Assembly: GCA_023390115.1 (NCBI GenBank)
Contig: JAEWDM010000034.1
Coordinates: 92,411-156,410, forward strand
Origin: Bacillota bacterium
GTDB lineage: Bacteria > Bacillota > Clostridia > Acetivibrionales > DSM-27016
Direction: 5' to 3'
Length of the DNA: 64,000 nt
Shown: in pieces, positions 51,178 through 60,451 of the stretch
Numbering within the stretch: position 1 is the stretch's first letter
Layout: the number at the start of each line of letters is the position of its first letter
The notes under the pieces: generated by a model
Database searches by the model: none
Told to the model about the DNA's origin: nothing
The model's input: the letters and a program-made list of their open reading frames with translations, nothing else
Program-made: the position numbers and the translations under genes

Positions 51178-51552
51178 CTATATTAGCTGTAAAATAAATT
51201 TGCCCAATATTACGCCTCCGAGGCTTAAAAATAAGTTTAAGCAGACATTTAAAGTGCCCAGCAGATAATTTCCCTCAGTAAGAAGGTTAATCGTCTCGTA
51301 GCTGAAGGTGGAGAATGTCGTAAGACCGCCCAGTAGACCTGTTGTAAGAAACAATCTCAAATTTGGGGATACTGAGCCGGACTTTATGCTGAAATCCATT
51401 ATCAGGCCAATAAAAATTCCGCCAATTACATTGACTATTAACGTCCCATATGGCAGTTGAGTGCCAAACAGCCTGGGGGAATATACCGATATAAGGTATC
51501 TTAAACAGCAGCCTATAAAACCTCCGATGCCGACACAAAATAATTTTTGCAT
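51178..51552 (-). CDS. crcB: Fluoride channel FluC/CrcB
   Basis: 124 residues with four transmembrane helices. Family marks: GGFIGCCLRYLIS, GTLIVNVIGGIFIG and GLLGGLTTFSTFSYE with the Phe/Thr track and Na+ site. It works as a dual-topology dimer expelling fluoride; only one copy is present here, so a homodimer is expected. ATG at 51552 follows AAAGGAGG. I see no fluoride riboswitch in the upstream 100 bases. Confidence 0.93.
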   Translation of the reverse strand: MQKLFCVGIGGFIGCCLRYLISVYSPRLFGTQLPYGTLIVNVIGGIFIGLIMDFSIKSGSVSPNLRLFLTTGLLGGLTTFSTFSYETINLLTEGNYLLGTLNVCLNLFLSLGGVILGKFILQLI

Positions 51553-51655
51553 TTGAATTACCTCCTTTACCTGAATTTTATTATACCTCGTATTCAATTC
51601 AAAATCCAGAGACAAGTAGGTGACAGCTCTTGCACTGTCTGCTGCTTGCAGAATG

Positions 51656-51692
51656 AAAAAAGCCTGATATCTCTAATTTGTCAGGCTTTTTT
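51656..51692. terminator. Bidirectional terminator
   Basis: AAAAAAGCCTGA (51656-51667) pairs with TCAGGCTTTTTT (51681-51692). T-runs exist on both strands. It closes the minus-strand catabolic operon that ends at 51787. Confidence 0.85.
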
Positions 51693-51786
51693 ATTAAGTG
51701 AAACAGTAAGTTTAGAATTGTATATTTTAGGAAAGCGTCTGTCATACCACCCTTACAGTGCTTGGCCGGCAAGAAGACGCTATTTG

Positions 51787-53175
51787 TCAGCTCCATGTCC
51801 GGTCATTGGAATATTCATGGTTCCAATCATCCGTTGGTGCCCAAAGCGGAGGTGAGTGGGGAAGCCGGTGTTCTTCCAGAACCTCATCGTTTAAGCCGTC
51901 AAAGCCAAGGCCCGGTTTATTTTCAGGAATAATGAAGCCATTTTTGATTACGGGCTTTGGACCGCCAACTAGAATGTCATTCCACCATGGATCATCCGGT
52001 GCATTGAATTCCATTGCAATGAAGTTTTCTGTTGCGACGCCGACATGGGCGGTAGCCATGGCGGCAACCGGTGTTTCACACATGTGGCAGATCATCGATA
52101 TATGATGCTCCTGCGCCATATTGCCAATACGGTGCATTTCAAAAATACCGCCGCAGGAGCAGATATCAGGATGAATAATGGGGACGGCGCGTTCCTTGCA
52201 CAGAGGATAATAGCCCTCCTTCAGGTACAGGTCTTCTCCTGTGGCCATTGGTGTGGCTGTCATGCAGGACAGCTGCTTGTACTCCTTCACAAAGGTACAG
52301 GGTAGAGGGTCCTCCGCCCATGCCAGGTTATATTTCTCCAAACGGCGCAGTAAGCGTGCCATGTCCTCCAGGTTGATATGCCCCAAATGGTCAACGGCAA
52401 GCGGAACCTGATAACCGATGGCATCACGGATCTTGGAAAGCTCTTCTTCATACCGGTCGAGCCCATGCTCGGTAATCCGTGTAAAGGTATAGGGGTGCTG
52501 GTGTGAAAAGGTCTCATAAAGACGGTTTCGCTCAAAAATGCTGCCGTTGGGATCTGCGCTGTAATTGGCATCTACATACAGCATATGGCGCTGGCGGGCT
52601 TGTACAAGCTGCTCTGCAAATCCGGGAAAGCCGGAGAGGATTGGCTCATCGGGGTACATCATCTGGACGCTTTCTATGCAGAGGATGCACTTAACCATAG
52701 TGAAGCCGTCTTCCTCAATATGCCGTTTCAATTCCGCTCCCATACCTTCACCTGTCATTGGGTGGCGTGGATGGCGTCCTAAATCACAGTAAACCCGTGC
52801 GTCATCACGGAATTTTCCTCCCAGCATCTGATAAACCGGTACGCCATACGCTTTTCCCGCAAGATCGCACAGTGCAATTTCAATGCCGCTGACGCCGCCT
52901 CCCTGACGGCCGGGACCGCCAAACTGCTTGATACGGCTAAAAATACGATTGATGTTACAAGGATTTTCCCCCAGTATACGGCTCTTTAGCATGGCCGCAT
53001 ACGTGCGGCTGCCAAAATCTCTCAGTTCTCCGAAGCCGCTGATTCCCTGGTTGGTATCAATGCGCACCAGAGTGCAATGCATTGGCGCCTGATACAAATC
53101 AACAAACCGCATGTCCGTTATTTTCAGGTCCGACGGAGATGACTCCGTACGGACATTTTGAAGTAGATTCGTCAT
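51787..53175 (-). CDS. Enolase-superfamily sugar-acid dehydratase/cycloisomerase (mandelate racemase group)
   Basis: 462 residues. N-terminal capping domain (TLVRIDTNQGISGFGELRDFG), then barrel segments with the acidic metal ligands: DANYS, AEDPLPC and TGEDLY, plus closing ATENFIAMEF. Such enzymes dehydrate aldonic acids or isomerise lactones. Last gene of an operon with an ABC importer, so it probably acts on the imported compound. The exact substrate cannot be read from motifs. Confidence 0.88.
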   Translation of the reverse strand: MTNLLQNVRTESSPSDLKITDMRFVDLYQAPMHCTLVRIDTNQGISGFGELRDFGSRTYAAMLKSRILGENPCNINRIFSRIKQFGGPGRQGGGVSGIEIALCDLAGKAYGVPVYQMLGGKFRDDARVYCDLGRHPRHPMTGEGMGAELKRHIEEDGFTMVKCILCIESVQMMYPDEPILSGFPGFAEQLVQARQRHMLYVDANYSADPNGSIFERNRLYETFSHQHPYTFTRITEHGLDRYEEELSKIRDAIGYQVPLAVDHLGHINLEDMARLLRRLEKYNLAWAEDPLPCTFVKEYKQLSCMTATPMATGEDLYLKEGYYPLCKERAVPIIHPDICSCGGIFEMHRIGNMAQEHHISMICHMCETPVAAMATAHVGVATENFIAMEFNAPDDPWWNDILVGGPKPVIKNGFIIPENKPGLGFDGLNDEVLEEHRLPHSPPLWAPTDDWNHEYSNDRTWS

Positions 53176-53199
53176 AGTTTTATAACTCCTTTAAAGCTT

Positions 53200-54033
53200 C
53201 TATTCTTTGACCGCCCCTGCAACGAGGCTTGCAATAAAGTACTTTTGCAGTATTATATATATAACCAGAATCGGCAGGCTCGCCACAAAGCAGGCCGCCA
53301 TAAGGTCATTATACTGGATGCGGTAAAACCCGTTCAATTGCCCTATACCAACCGGAAGAGTTTTAAATCTTTCGGTATTTATCAAAACGGAAGCAAACAT
53401 AAATTCATTCCATGTTTGTATGAAGGAATAAATTGCGGTTGCGGCAATTCCCGGCATAGCCAGCGGACACACGATATGCAGGAGAATTTTGGGACGGCTG
53501 TATCCATCGATCGTCGCAGATTCATCCAGGCTTATTGGAATACTTTCCATGTATCCTTTCATCATCCATGTACAAAATGGAATTGTATGAGAAACATATA
53601 CTAAAATCATTCCAAGATAGCTGTCATTAATACCTGCCGTTTTTAAAAGCTTATAAAACGGGATCAGCAGCATGATGGACGGGAACATCTGGGTTACCAG
53701 AAGAAATGTCAGGTACGAGGATTTTCCGGGAAACTTAAAACGGGATATTCCATAGCCGGCCAGTACGGCAAACGAAATTCCAAATGCGACAGTAACAAAA
53801 GTAATTAATATCGTGCTTTTATAGTAATCCGCAAAGGGATAGTCGCTGAAAATACGAAGATAGGCATCAAACGTGAGCTTCTTCGGAATCCAGGAAATAT
53901 TGCCTGACATGATTTCGGGAGTCTCCTTCAGGGAAGTTGACAGCATCCACAAGACAGGGAATAAAACCGAGATGCTTCCAAGTGTCAGAAAGCAGTATTT
54001 AACTAATAAGTTCCATTTAATGCGCTTTTTCAT
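53200..54033 (-). CDS. ABC sugar importer permease, MalG type
   Basis: 277 residues, six membrane segments. The cytoplasmic EAA loop is DESATIDGYSRPKILLHIVCPLAMPGI near residues 175-200. Overlaps its partner permease gene by 17 bases. Pairs with the MalF-type protein and the binding protein upstream; the ATPase (often a shared MsmX-like) is not in the window. Confidence 0.93.
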   Translation of the reverse strand: MKKRIKWNLLVKYCFLTLGSISVLFPVLWMLSTSLKETPEIMSGNISWIPKKLTFDAYLRIFSDYPFADYYKSTILITFVTVAFGISFAVLAGYGISRFKFPGKSSYLTFLLVTQMFPSIMLLIPFYKLLKTAGINDSYLGMILVYVSHTIPFCTWMMKGYMESIPISLDESATIDGYSRPKILLHIVCPLAMPGIAATAIYSFIQTWNEFMFASVLINTERFKTLPVGIGQLNGFYRIQYNDLMAACFVASLPILVIYIILQKYFIASLVAGAVKE

Positions 54034-54919
54034 TGAGCACCTTCCTTTGAATCAAACTGATGATCATGCAGATTAAGAAGATTAAAACGCTGCGCGATGC
54101 AGCCTCGCCGTATTTGAAAAACTCAAAAGCAGTTTTGTATATATCTATGCTGACAAGATTGGTTGCATTTTCGGGCCCGCCCGCGGTAGTCATCCATACC
54201 AGCGTGAAATGCTTGAACCACCAGAGCGTATCAAGAATCAGTGCAGACAGCATTACCGGCTTAAGAGACGGCAGAATAATCAAACGAATGGACTGAAAAT
54301 GATTGGCTCCGTCTATTCTGGCAGCCTCAAGAATATCATTGGAGATTGTCTGCAGCCCGGCGGTGATTAAAAGCATTATCAGAGGGAAGCCCTTCCAAAT
54401 TGAAATGAACACTACAATAGGAAAGGCAGTTTTGGGATTGCTGAGCCAGGCAACCGGTTCGTTGATAAGTCCCAATTGCAGCAAATAGTTGTTGAACAGG
54501 CCGTAAACCGGGTTGAAGATCCATTTCCACACCAAGCCTATGCTTACTTCCGGAATAACCCAGGGAAGAACAAGGATTACGCGGAAAACTGTACGTCCAG
54601 GAAACGTTTTGTTAAGTAGCCCGGCAAAAAAACCGCCTACAAGGAAGTGACCCAAAACCACTAAAGCTGTAAACTTTAAGGACACCCATACCGTACTGTA
54701 GAAATCCGGCTGTGTGAGAAGCTCCTTGTAATACCGCAGGCCGACAAAGGTGTTGCGGCTTACCAGGTTTGTGTTAAAAAAGCTGACGTAAAATCCGTTC
54801 AGCAGAGGATAAATCACCAGCAGAAGCAGAGATAAAAATGACGGCAGTATAAATGCTATACCTGTGATTTTATTTTTTTGATCAATTGACAGGGGTTTAA
54901 AGCAATGTTGGTTATTCAT
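54017..54919 (-). CDS. ABC sugar importer permease, MalF type
   Basis: 300 residues, six membrane segments after a short cytosolic tail. EAA loop: ILEAARIDGANHFQSIRLIILPSLKPV. Forms the channel with the MalG-type partner for uptake of a carbohydrate-like substrate. Confidence 0.93.
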   Translation of the reverse strand: MNNQHCFKPLSIDQKNKITGIAFILPSFLSLLLLVIYPLLNGFYVSFFNTNLVSRNTFVGLRYYKELLTQPDFYSTVWVSLKFTALVVLGHFLVGGFFAGLLNKTFPGRTVFRVILVLPWVIPEVSIGLVWKWIFNPVYGLFNNYLLQLGLINEPVAWLSNPKTAFPIVVFISIWKGFPLIMLLITAGLQTISNDILEAARIDGANHFQSIRLIILPSLKPVMLSALILDTLWWFKHFTLVWMTTAGGPENATNLVSIDIYKTAFEFFKYGEAASRSVLIFLICMIISLIQRKVLNEKAH

Positions 54920-54960
54920 GTTTCATACCCTTTCTTAAGACACAAGATAAAGGAAAAGCA

Positions 54961-54987
54961 CCGGGAATGCCGTAATGGTATTCCCGG
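54961..54987 (-). terminator. Intercistronic hairpin between binding-protein and permease genes
   Basis: CCGGGAATGCC pairs with GGTATTCCCGG around GTAAT. It likely protects the abundant binding-protein mRNA or reduces read-through into the permeases. Confidence 0.65.
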
Positions 54988-55010
54988 CAGCTCTTCTCAC
55001 ATACTTCTGG

Positions 55011-56348
55011 TTACTTGTAGGATCCTATTAGTTCTTCCATTTGCTTTCGAGCTTTTTCAGAAGCAGTGTCAATATCCGATGATCCGGTCAACAAAGCCTG
55101 ATAAACGCTGCCGATGATTTCATAGCTCTTTGCGGTTCCGAGGAACTGCGGCCATGTATAGGATATTTCCAGAGCATCGGTAAAGCCCTTCATATCCTCT
55201 TGCTGGAGAAAAGTATTTGTGAGATACTCCGTACGGGTTGGAACACGGTAAGCATCTGTTGTCCACTTCATCATGTTCTCCTCCTCAAGGCAGAATTTAA
55301 GATAGTCTTCACAAATATCCTTATGCTTACTGCCATTGTAAAGGGAATAACCAAGGGAGCGGGGAGTGGTAGCGTGCTGTACATCGGCAGGAATAGCGCA
55401 GCTTGCCAGCTTGCCTTTTAAATCCGGGTTCTGTGTATAAATGGTGCCAAGGGCATTAGAGCCGGTGATCATCATGGCTGCCTTGCCGGAGACCAGGAGA
55501 TTTGCCGCTTCGCTATAGCTGGTTTCAATAGCACCGGGCTGTACAATATTGTATTTTAAGTCAAAGTCGGCAAAAGTCTGGCACGCCTTTTTGAATGCGT
55601 CGTTGCCTACCTCAGTCTTCCACTCGCCGTTTTCATAATAAAGCTCGCGGCAACCGAAGCTGCGGAGAAGGGGCAAAAAGCGTGTGCCGGCAGAGGAATC
55701 TTTGGTAGCGATCATAGCAAAGCCGTAGCGATCGATCTTTCCGTCGCCGTCAGTATCGCCGGTCAGAGCCTGGCCGCACTTAATCAGGTCATCCCATGTT
55801 TTTGGAGGAGTAAGGCCCTTTTCTTTAAACCAATCCGAACGGTACAGCAGCGCCGCCGGCATGGACTGAGTCGGCATGAACAAAAGCTTTCCTTCATATG
55901 TAGCCTCTGCCAATATGTGAGGCTCTATACCGCTCAGATATTCCTTATCAAATATGGAATTCAAATCCTCGCACAGATTTAAATCTACCGTTGTGGGAAG
56001 GTTGTTGTAAGAATTCTGAAAAATGTCAACCATGTCACCGGCTGTACCCATAGCGGTAAGCTTTGTTAAATATTCATTTGACTTTACGCTTATATACTCA
56101 AAGGTAACATTGGGATGAAGCTTTGTATAAGCATCCGAAATGGATTTTTCGAGCGGACCTTCCGGGCTTTCCGATTGCAGAGAGGAAAGAATCCGGATGT
56201 TTACAGGCCCGCTGCTGGCCTCAGGGGTAGACGGCAGGGTGCTTGAGCTATCTGAGGATGGTGTATTGCCGGATGTTGAGCATGCGGATACCGAAATTAA
56301 CATTGCAGCGGCTAGAATAAAAGAAAAAAATCTTTTTGTAAAACTCAT
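55011..56348 (-). CDS. ABC transporter extracellular sugar-binding lipoprotein
   Basis: 445 residues, family 1 extracellular solute-binding protein. Lipoprotein signal with lipobox LISVSAC (Cys near 23) and a serine/proline-rich linker. Core blocks include LTKLTAMGTAGDMVDIFQNS and KTWDDLIKCGQAL. It captures the substrate for the two downstream permeases. ATG at 56348 follows AGGAGGAAG. Confidence 0.93.
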   Translation of the reverse strand: MSFTKRFFSFILAAAMLISVSACSTSGNTPSSDSSSTLPSTPEASSGPVNIRILSSLQSESPEGPLEKSISDAYTKLHPNVTFEYISVKSNEYLTKLTAMGTAGDMVDIFQNSYNNLPTTVDLNLCEDLNSIFDKEYLSGIEPHILAEATYEGKLLFMPTQSMPAALLYRSDWFKEKGLTPPKTWDDLIKCGQALTGDTDGDGKIDRYGFAMIATKDSSAGTRFLPLLRSFGCRELYYENGEWKTEVGNDAFKKACQTFADFDLKYNIVQPGAIETSYSEAANLLVSGKAAMMITGSNALGTIYTQNPDLKGKLASCAIPADVQHATTPRSLGYSLYNGSKHKDICEDYLKFCLEEENMMKWTTDAYRVPTRTEYLTNTFLQQEDMKGFTDALEISYTWPQFLGTAKSYEIIGSVYQALLTGSSDIDTASEKARKQMEELIGSYK

Positions 56349-56427
56349 AACAATCTTCCTCCTAATAATATGGTAGTATCGAAAGTTTAACAGCTTTTTA
56401 ATCTCTAACCCTTAATTTAATTAATTC

Positions 56428-56994
56428 TTATATACTCTGATTGCTTAAAATTTCCACACACCCGCGGACAAAGCTTTCCATATCCTTAGGTGTCCTTGAG
56501 GTCACAATATTTCCGTCAACCACCAGGGGCCTGTTTACATATATTGCTCCGGCATTTTTTAAGTCAATAGAAATGGTAGATACGCATGTCATGTTTTTCC
56601 CGGAAACAATTTCCGCCGAAATAAGCAGCAAAGAGCCGTGGCATATAGCCATTAACGGTTTTCCGTCGCTATAGATATCTTTCACAAATGACACTGCCTC
56701 GGGAAAATTTCTCAGCTCTTCCGGAGAATATCCTCCCGGTACGAGCAGACCGTCAAAGTCCGAAGCCTTTACGTCTGTGACAAGCCTTTTGGCTTTGATT
56801 CTTTTTTCGGGAGGCAGCTTTTCAGGAGCTTTTAAAGTCATATGATCCAGAAGGCCTTCTGTAAGATGCTCCGCCTTAACTCCAAGCACGATAACATCTG
56901 CGCCCTGTTTTTGAAATTCATTCATTGGGTCTGTAAGCTCCGAATTGTGGTAGCCGTCTGTGACTATTGCTGCAATCTTTTTGCCTTTTAACAT
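56428..56994 (-). CDS. DJ-1/PfpI-family protein
   Basis: 188 residues. KIAAIVTDGYHNSELTDPMNEF and the nucleophile elbow MAICHGSLLLISAE, with the Cys followed by His as in PfpI/YhbO deglycase or protease-like members. First gene of the minus-strand catabolic operon. It may repair carbonyl damage caused by reactive sugar intermediates. Confidence 0.88.
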   Translation of the reverse strand: MLKGKKIAAIVTDGYHNSELTDPMNEFQKQGADVIVLGVKAEHLTEGLLDHMTLKAPEKLPPEKRIKAKRLVTDVKASDFDGLLVPGGYSPEELRNFPEAVSFVKDIYSDGKPLMAICHGSLLLISAEIVSGKNMTCVSTISIDLKNAGAIYVNRPLVVDGNIVTSRTPKDMESFVRGCVEILSNQSI

Positions 56995-57102
56995 ATTAAA
57001 TGTCCTCCTAATGCTTAAATATTCTGGATTTCTTTTTAAAAGCCTCTTGGTAATTTATTGAAGACTTATCATGCTGAAAGTAGCTCAAAACAAATTGCAA
57101 AT

Positions 57103-57120
57103 TATTTCCGGCCGGAAATA
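57103..57120. promoter_or_regulatory. Perfect 18-base palindrome upstream of the DJ-1 operon
   Basis: TATTTCCGG (57103-57111) with CCGGAAATA (57112-57120), a GC-centred dyad in AT-rich DNA about 110 bases before the DJ-1 start: an operator candidate. The 395-base gap 56995-57389 also holds the 15-base odd palindrome TTTTAATTATTAAAA near 57297 and the IclR terminator. Confidence 0.55.
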
Positions 57121-57320
57121 TTTTAACTATAAAAAACCTGATTTTAATAAACAAAAACTTATCCCATAACTATATGATAATCCTGTTCTGTAAATCTGTC
57201 AATTACTATTAAAAAAAATCTTGTATCAGCGGTATACTTTGCATAAAAAGCATAAAGCATGATGTGAAATCAAGTAAAAATAAAAAGGATATAGATTTTA
57301 ATTATTAAAATTATTTAATA

Positions 57321-57364
57321 TAGAAAAGATGCATCCAATTAAAAATAAATAAGTTGGAAGCATC
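57321..57364 (-). terminator. Terminator of the IclR gene
   Basis: On the minus strand GATGCTTCCAA (57364-57354) pairs with TTGGATGCATC (57338-57328), one mismatch, followed by TTTTCTA. Confidence 0.7.
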
Positions 57365-57389
57365 CTCTTTAAAAATTTATTTATTGCAG

Positions 57390-58190
57390 CTATTTAGAGG
57401 AGGGGGCCTGGTAGCCAAGAATATGGGAAATGTCTATAGCGGTTGCAATGACAAAATCCTTGATATGATTTATTTTCTGGTAATTCATGCGGCTTGTTGG
57501 TCCGGAGACGCTGATTGCAGCTATAATTTTTCCCTCATAGTCGTATACAGGCGCGGCAACACAGCGTACGCCAATTTCGTTTTCTTCATCGTCAATCGCA
57601 AACCCATCGGAGCGGACATGCTCCAATGTGGTTAGAAGCTCCCTGCTGTCGGTAATGGTATTCATAGTTAGCTTGGGAAGACTGCGGGAGTCTAAGAATT
57701 TTTGAAACAATTGGGGCGAATAGTTTAATAAAAGCACCTTCCCCGCCGCAGTTGAATGCATGGGCGCAATCCAGCCTACCTTGTGCAGAATGGCCAGTGT
57801 ATTGGATGGTGCCTCAGCCGAATCCAGATACATGATTGCCATGTTTTCCTCCACTGACACATAAGCGGATTCACAGCATTTTTGCGACAGATCATATAAA
57901 TACGGTTTACAGATATCCCTTATGCTGAACTGCGAATGTATGGCGTTGCCAATTTGACAAAATTTGAGAGTGAGCTGGTATTTCAGCGACTCTTCATTTT
58001 GTGTGGCATAGCCTGTGTTGACCAGGGTGGCCAAAAAACGCGAAGCGGTACTCTGGGGTATATCTGCAATATGGGCTATTTCCTGCAGGCGAAGAGGCTT
58101 TTTTTCAAAAGCCATAATTTCAACGATCTTCAAAAGCTTGGCGGCAGAAAAATTACTGCTGGTGGCACTTAAGGGTTTGGAAGTAGCGAT
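57390..58190 (-). CDS. IclR-family regulator (possible ATC start)
   Basis: About 266 residues from 58190, or 247 from a TTG at 58133. Winged helix: AAKLLKIVEIMAFEKKPL ... IADIPQSTASRFLATL; then the effector domain with MHSTAAGKVLLL and DEENEIGVRCVAAPVYD. The TTG would cut helix 1 and has no ribosome site. A fine AAAGGAGG at 58199-58206 sits 8 bases before an in-frame ATC at 58190, which restores the helix; no ATG/GTG/TTG is available there. Likely controls the catabolic genes on both sides. Confidence 0.85.
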   Translation of the reverse strand: MATSKPLSATSSNFSAAKLLKIVEIMAFEKKPLRLQEIAHIADIPQSTASRFLATLVNTGYATQNEESLKYQLTLKFCQIGNAIHSQFSIRDICKPYLYDLSQKCCESAYVSVEENMAIMYLDSAEAPSNTLAILHKVGWIAPMHSTAAGKVLLLNYSPQLFQKFLDSRSLPKLTMNTITDSRELLTTLEHVRSDGFAIDDEENEIGVRCVAAPVYDYEGKIIAAISVSGPTSRMNYQKINHIKDFVIATAIDISHILGYQAPSSK

Positions 58191-58371
58191 AAAAAATTCC
58201 TCCTTTCATAACAATTAATATTTTCTAATATTATATTAATTAATAAAAAATAAAATTGCAATAATTATTTAATGTCTATTTTTAAAAAATGGAACCTTTG
58301 AAGATTTTTTTAAAGGTTTTTAAAGAATCCCACTTGCAAAATCTACAATTCTGAGAAAATATCATACTATA

Positions 58372-58431
58372 TTGACATAATCCTGGAATGCGATATAATA
58401 GAATTAGATTTTAATAAATAAAATTTATTAA
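58372..58431 (+). promoter_or_regulatory. Promoter and palindromic operator of the RraA-DhaKL operon
   Basis: TTGACA (58372-58377), 16-base spacer, TATAAT (58394-58399). Immediately downstream is TTAATAAAT-AAA-ATTTATTAA (58411-58431), a 9-base dyad where a repressor such as IclR could block transcription. Confidence 0.65.
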
Positions 58432-58476
58432 CAAAAATGATCCCTAAATGAACTAAGAGGAAAGGCGGATTTGCAA

Positions 58477-59373
58477 ATGCATTTTGACAACCGTGAAGAT
58501 ATTATGGCAATTACGCAGCTATGGAAGGGCGAGCGGTTTCCCGATGGCAGGCCGAAGGTTCCCGATGCACATTTGGAAGCTTTATACGGTATGACAATGG
58601 AAGAGGTATGGCGTTTTGTATTCCAAAATGGCTACCAGTTCCAGTTTGAGGGGGCCCTTCGGATAATGCACAGCGGAAAAAAGCTGATAGGTCGTGCAGT
58701 AACCTGCAATTTTTGCCCTGCCCGTCCGGATCTGAACGATGTTATGACAGAGACAGGCAGGAAGGAAGGCCGGATAGGTGTATATAACCAGTGGGTAGTA
58801 GATTCTTTGCAGGAGCATGATGTTATTGTTGCCGACATGTTTGACAAAATTTATAAAGGCACATTTTTAGGGGGAAATCTTACCACTGCTATTGCAAAGA
58901 AGACCAAGGACGGCGGTGCCGTTGTTTGGGGGGGGATACGCGATATAGAGCAAATGAAAAGGATAGATTCCGTACAGGTATATTACCGCGGTATCGATCC
59001 AACGCCTATTCGGGATTTCACCATGACAGGCTTCAACACCCCAACTACCATAGGGCAGGCTATCTGTTTGCCGGGAGATATAGTATTTGGAAACGATGCG
59101 GGAGTACTTTTTATTCCGAGCCATCTTGTGGCAGGTGCGGTAAATGGTGCGGCAAAAGCTCATGTAAAGGATATTTTCGGCTTTGAAATGCTGAGCAACA
59201 GCACTTTTACCACTGCACAGATCGATTTGGCTGTATGGCCCAAGGAGATGCTGGACCTTATGATGGAGTTCATAAGAACAGACGAGCGTTGTGCTAAATA
59301 CCGTTCAATAGACTGGTCTGAGGAATATACCAGAGCCGAGCAGGAAGCCGGAAGCATGGAAAGTGCTCTGTGA
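58477..59373 (+). CDS. RraA-like / HMG-aldolase-family protein
   Basis: 298 residues. The central part with GRAVTCNFCP, LGGNLTTAIAKKTKDGGAVVWGGIRD and GDAGVLFIP-like segments is the RraA/dimethylmenaquinone methyltransferase-like fold; several such proteins are metal-dependent 4-hydroxy-4-methyl-2-oxoglutarate-type aldolases or decarboxylases. It is longer than the typical 160-220 residues, with an N-terminal extension and a C-terminal helix set. First gene of the operon; aldol cleavage of a keto-acid intermediate is the likely role (inference). Confidence 0.8.
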   Translation: MHFDNREDIMAITQLWKGERFPDGRPKVPDAHLEALYGMTMEEVWRFVFQNGYQFQFEGALRIMHSGKKLIGRAVTCNFCPARPDLNDVMTETGRKEGRIGVYNQWVVDSLQEHDVIVADMFDKIYKGTFLGGNLTTAIAKKTKDGGAVVWGGIRDIEQMKRIDSVQVYYRGIDPTPIRDFTMTGFNTPTTIGQAICLPGDIVFGNDAGVLFIPSHLVAGAVNGAAKAHVKDIFGFEMLSNSTFTTAQIDLAVWPKEMLDLMMEFIRTDERCAKYRSIDWSEEYTRAEQEAGSMESAL

Positions 59374-59472
59374 TCTGTAAAAATTGAAAGGGAATAAATG
59401 AGAGAAATAATTATATCGACTGCATTTTTATGAGACATCGTACTTTTTTACAGGAAGAGAGGAGACATACAT

Positions 59473-60429
59473 ATGAAAGCGGTTATAATTGGCGGATGCG
59501 GCCATATTGGTACATATCTGGTGCCACGCTTGCTGGAGAACGGTTTTGAGGTGGTTAATGTCACGCGTGGAAAAAGCAAGCCTTATAAGACGAGCGGTAT
59601 ATGGACATGGGTCGAAACCCTGGTGATGGACCGCATCCAGGAAGAACAGCAAAGCCGCTTCGGCGAAAAGATCACGGCATTAAACCCCGATGTTGTTATA
59701 GACCTGATAGCTTATAACGTAGAAAGCCTGGAACAAATAGTTAATGCTCTTGAAGGAAAAACAGGCCAGTACGTTTACTGCTCGTCAATATGGGCGCATG
59801 GGCCTGCAAGTACCGTTCCGGCCCCGGAAAGCCTGCCGAGGCACCCATTTGGAAAATACGGGATAGGAAAGGCGCAATGTGAGGAATACCTCCATATGGC
59901 ATACCGCAAAAGGAGATTTCCGGAAACGGTTATCATGCCGGGACACATAACCGGGCCGGGATGGAATTTTATCAATCCCTGCGGCAATTTGGATCCCAAG
60001 GTTTTTGAAAGAATCGGCAGAGGAGAGGTAATTTATCTGCCTAATTTCGGAATGGAGACTCTGCATAATGTCCATGCCGATGATGTGGCGCAGGTGTTTA
60101 TGAATGCCATTCTATATTCCAACCGTGCGCTGGGGGAAAGCTTTCATGCAGTGGCTCCGGCGGCTACCACCATGAGGGGCATTGCCGAAAAAATGTACCT
60201 GTGGTTCGGGTGTGAGGCCAAGATAGAATATCTGCCATGGAAGGAATGGTGTGAGGTAACAAAGGACAGCGGGTTCATTGCCAGTACGGAAAATCATGTG
60301 CTCCATAGCGATAATTACAGTATGGAGAAGGCTCATAGCCTTATAGGCTATAATCCCCGCTACACCATTTTTGAGGCTATGTGTGAAGGCGTTGAGTCTA
60401 TGCTCGAACGCGGTGTAATCACAATCTAG
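59473..60429 (+). CDS. NAD-dependent epimerase/dehydratase (extended SDR)
   Basis: 318 residues. Cofactor loop IGGCGHIGTYLVPRLLENGF (GxxGxxG type), active region YCSSIWAHG and a GIGKAQCEEYL segment; the SDR Tyr of YxxxK is replaced by GIGKAQ after HPFGKY, giving YGIGK. So Tyr and Lys are both present. It likely oxidises or epimerises a sugar or sugar acid in this pathway. Confidence 0.85.
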   Translation: MKAVIIGGCGHIGTYLVPRLLENGFEVVNVTRGKSKPYKTSGIWTWVETLVMDRIQEEQQSRFGEKITALNPDVVIDLIAYNVESLEQIVNALEGKTGQYVYCSSIWAHGPASTVPAPESLPRHPFGKYGIGKAQCEEYLHMAYRKRRFPETVIMPGHITGPGWNFINPCGNLDPKVFERIGRGEVIYLPNFGMETLHNVHADDVAQVFMNAILYSNRALGESFHAVAPAATTMRGIAEKMYLWFGCEAKIEYLPWKEWCEVTKDSGFIASTENHVLHSDNYSMEKAHSLIGYNPRYTIFEAMCEGVESMLERGVITI

Positions 60430-60451
60430 CTGCTTTAAGGAGGAGTTCGGA

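Noticed and set aside
51553..51655. Fluoride riboswitch before crcB
   Set aside because: No matching conserved core was seen; only a ribosome site and a TATAAT-like box.
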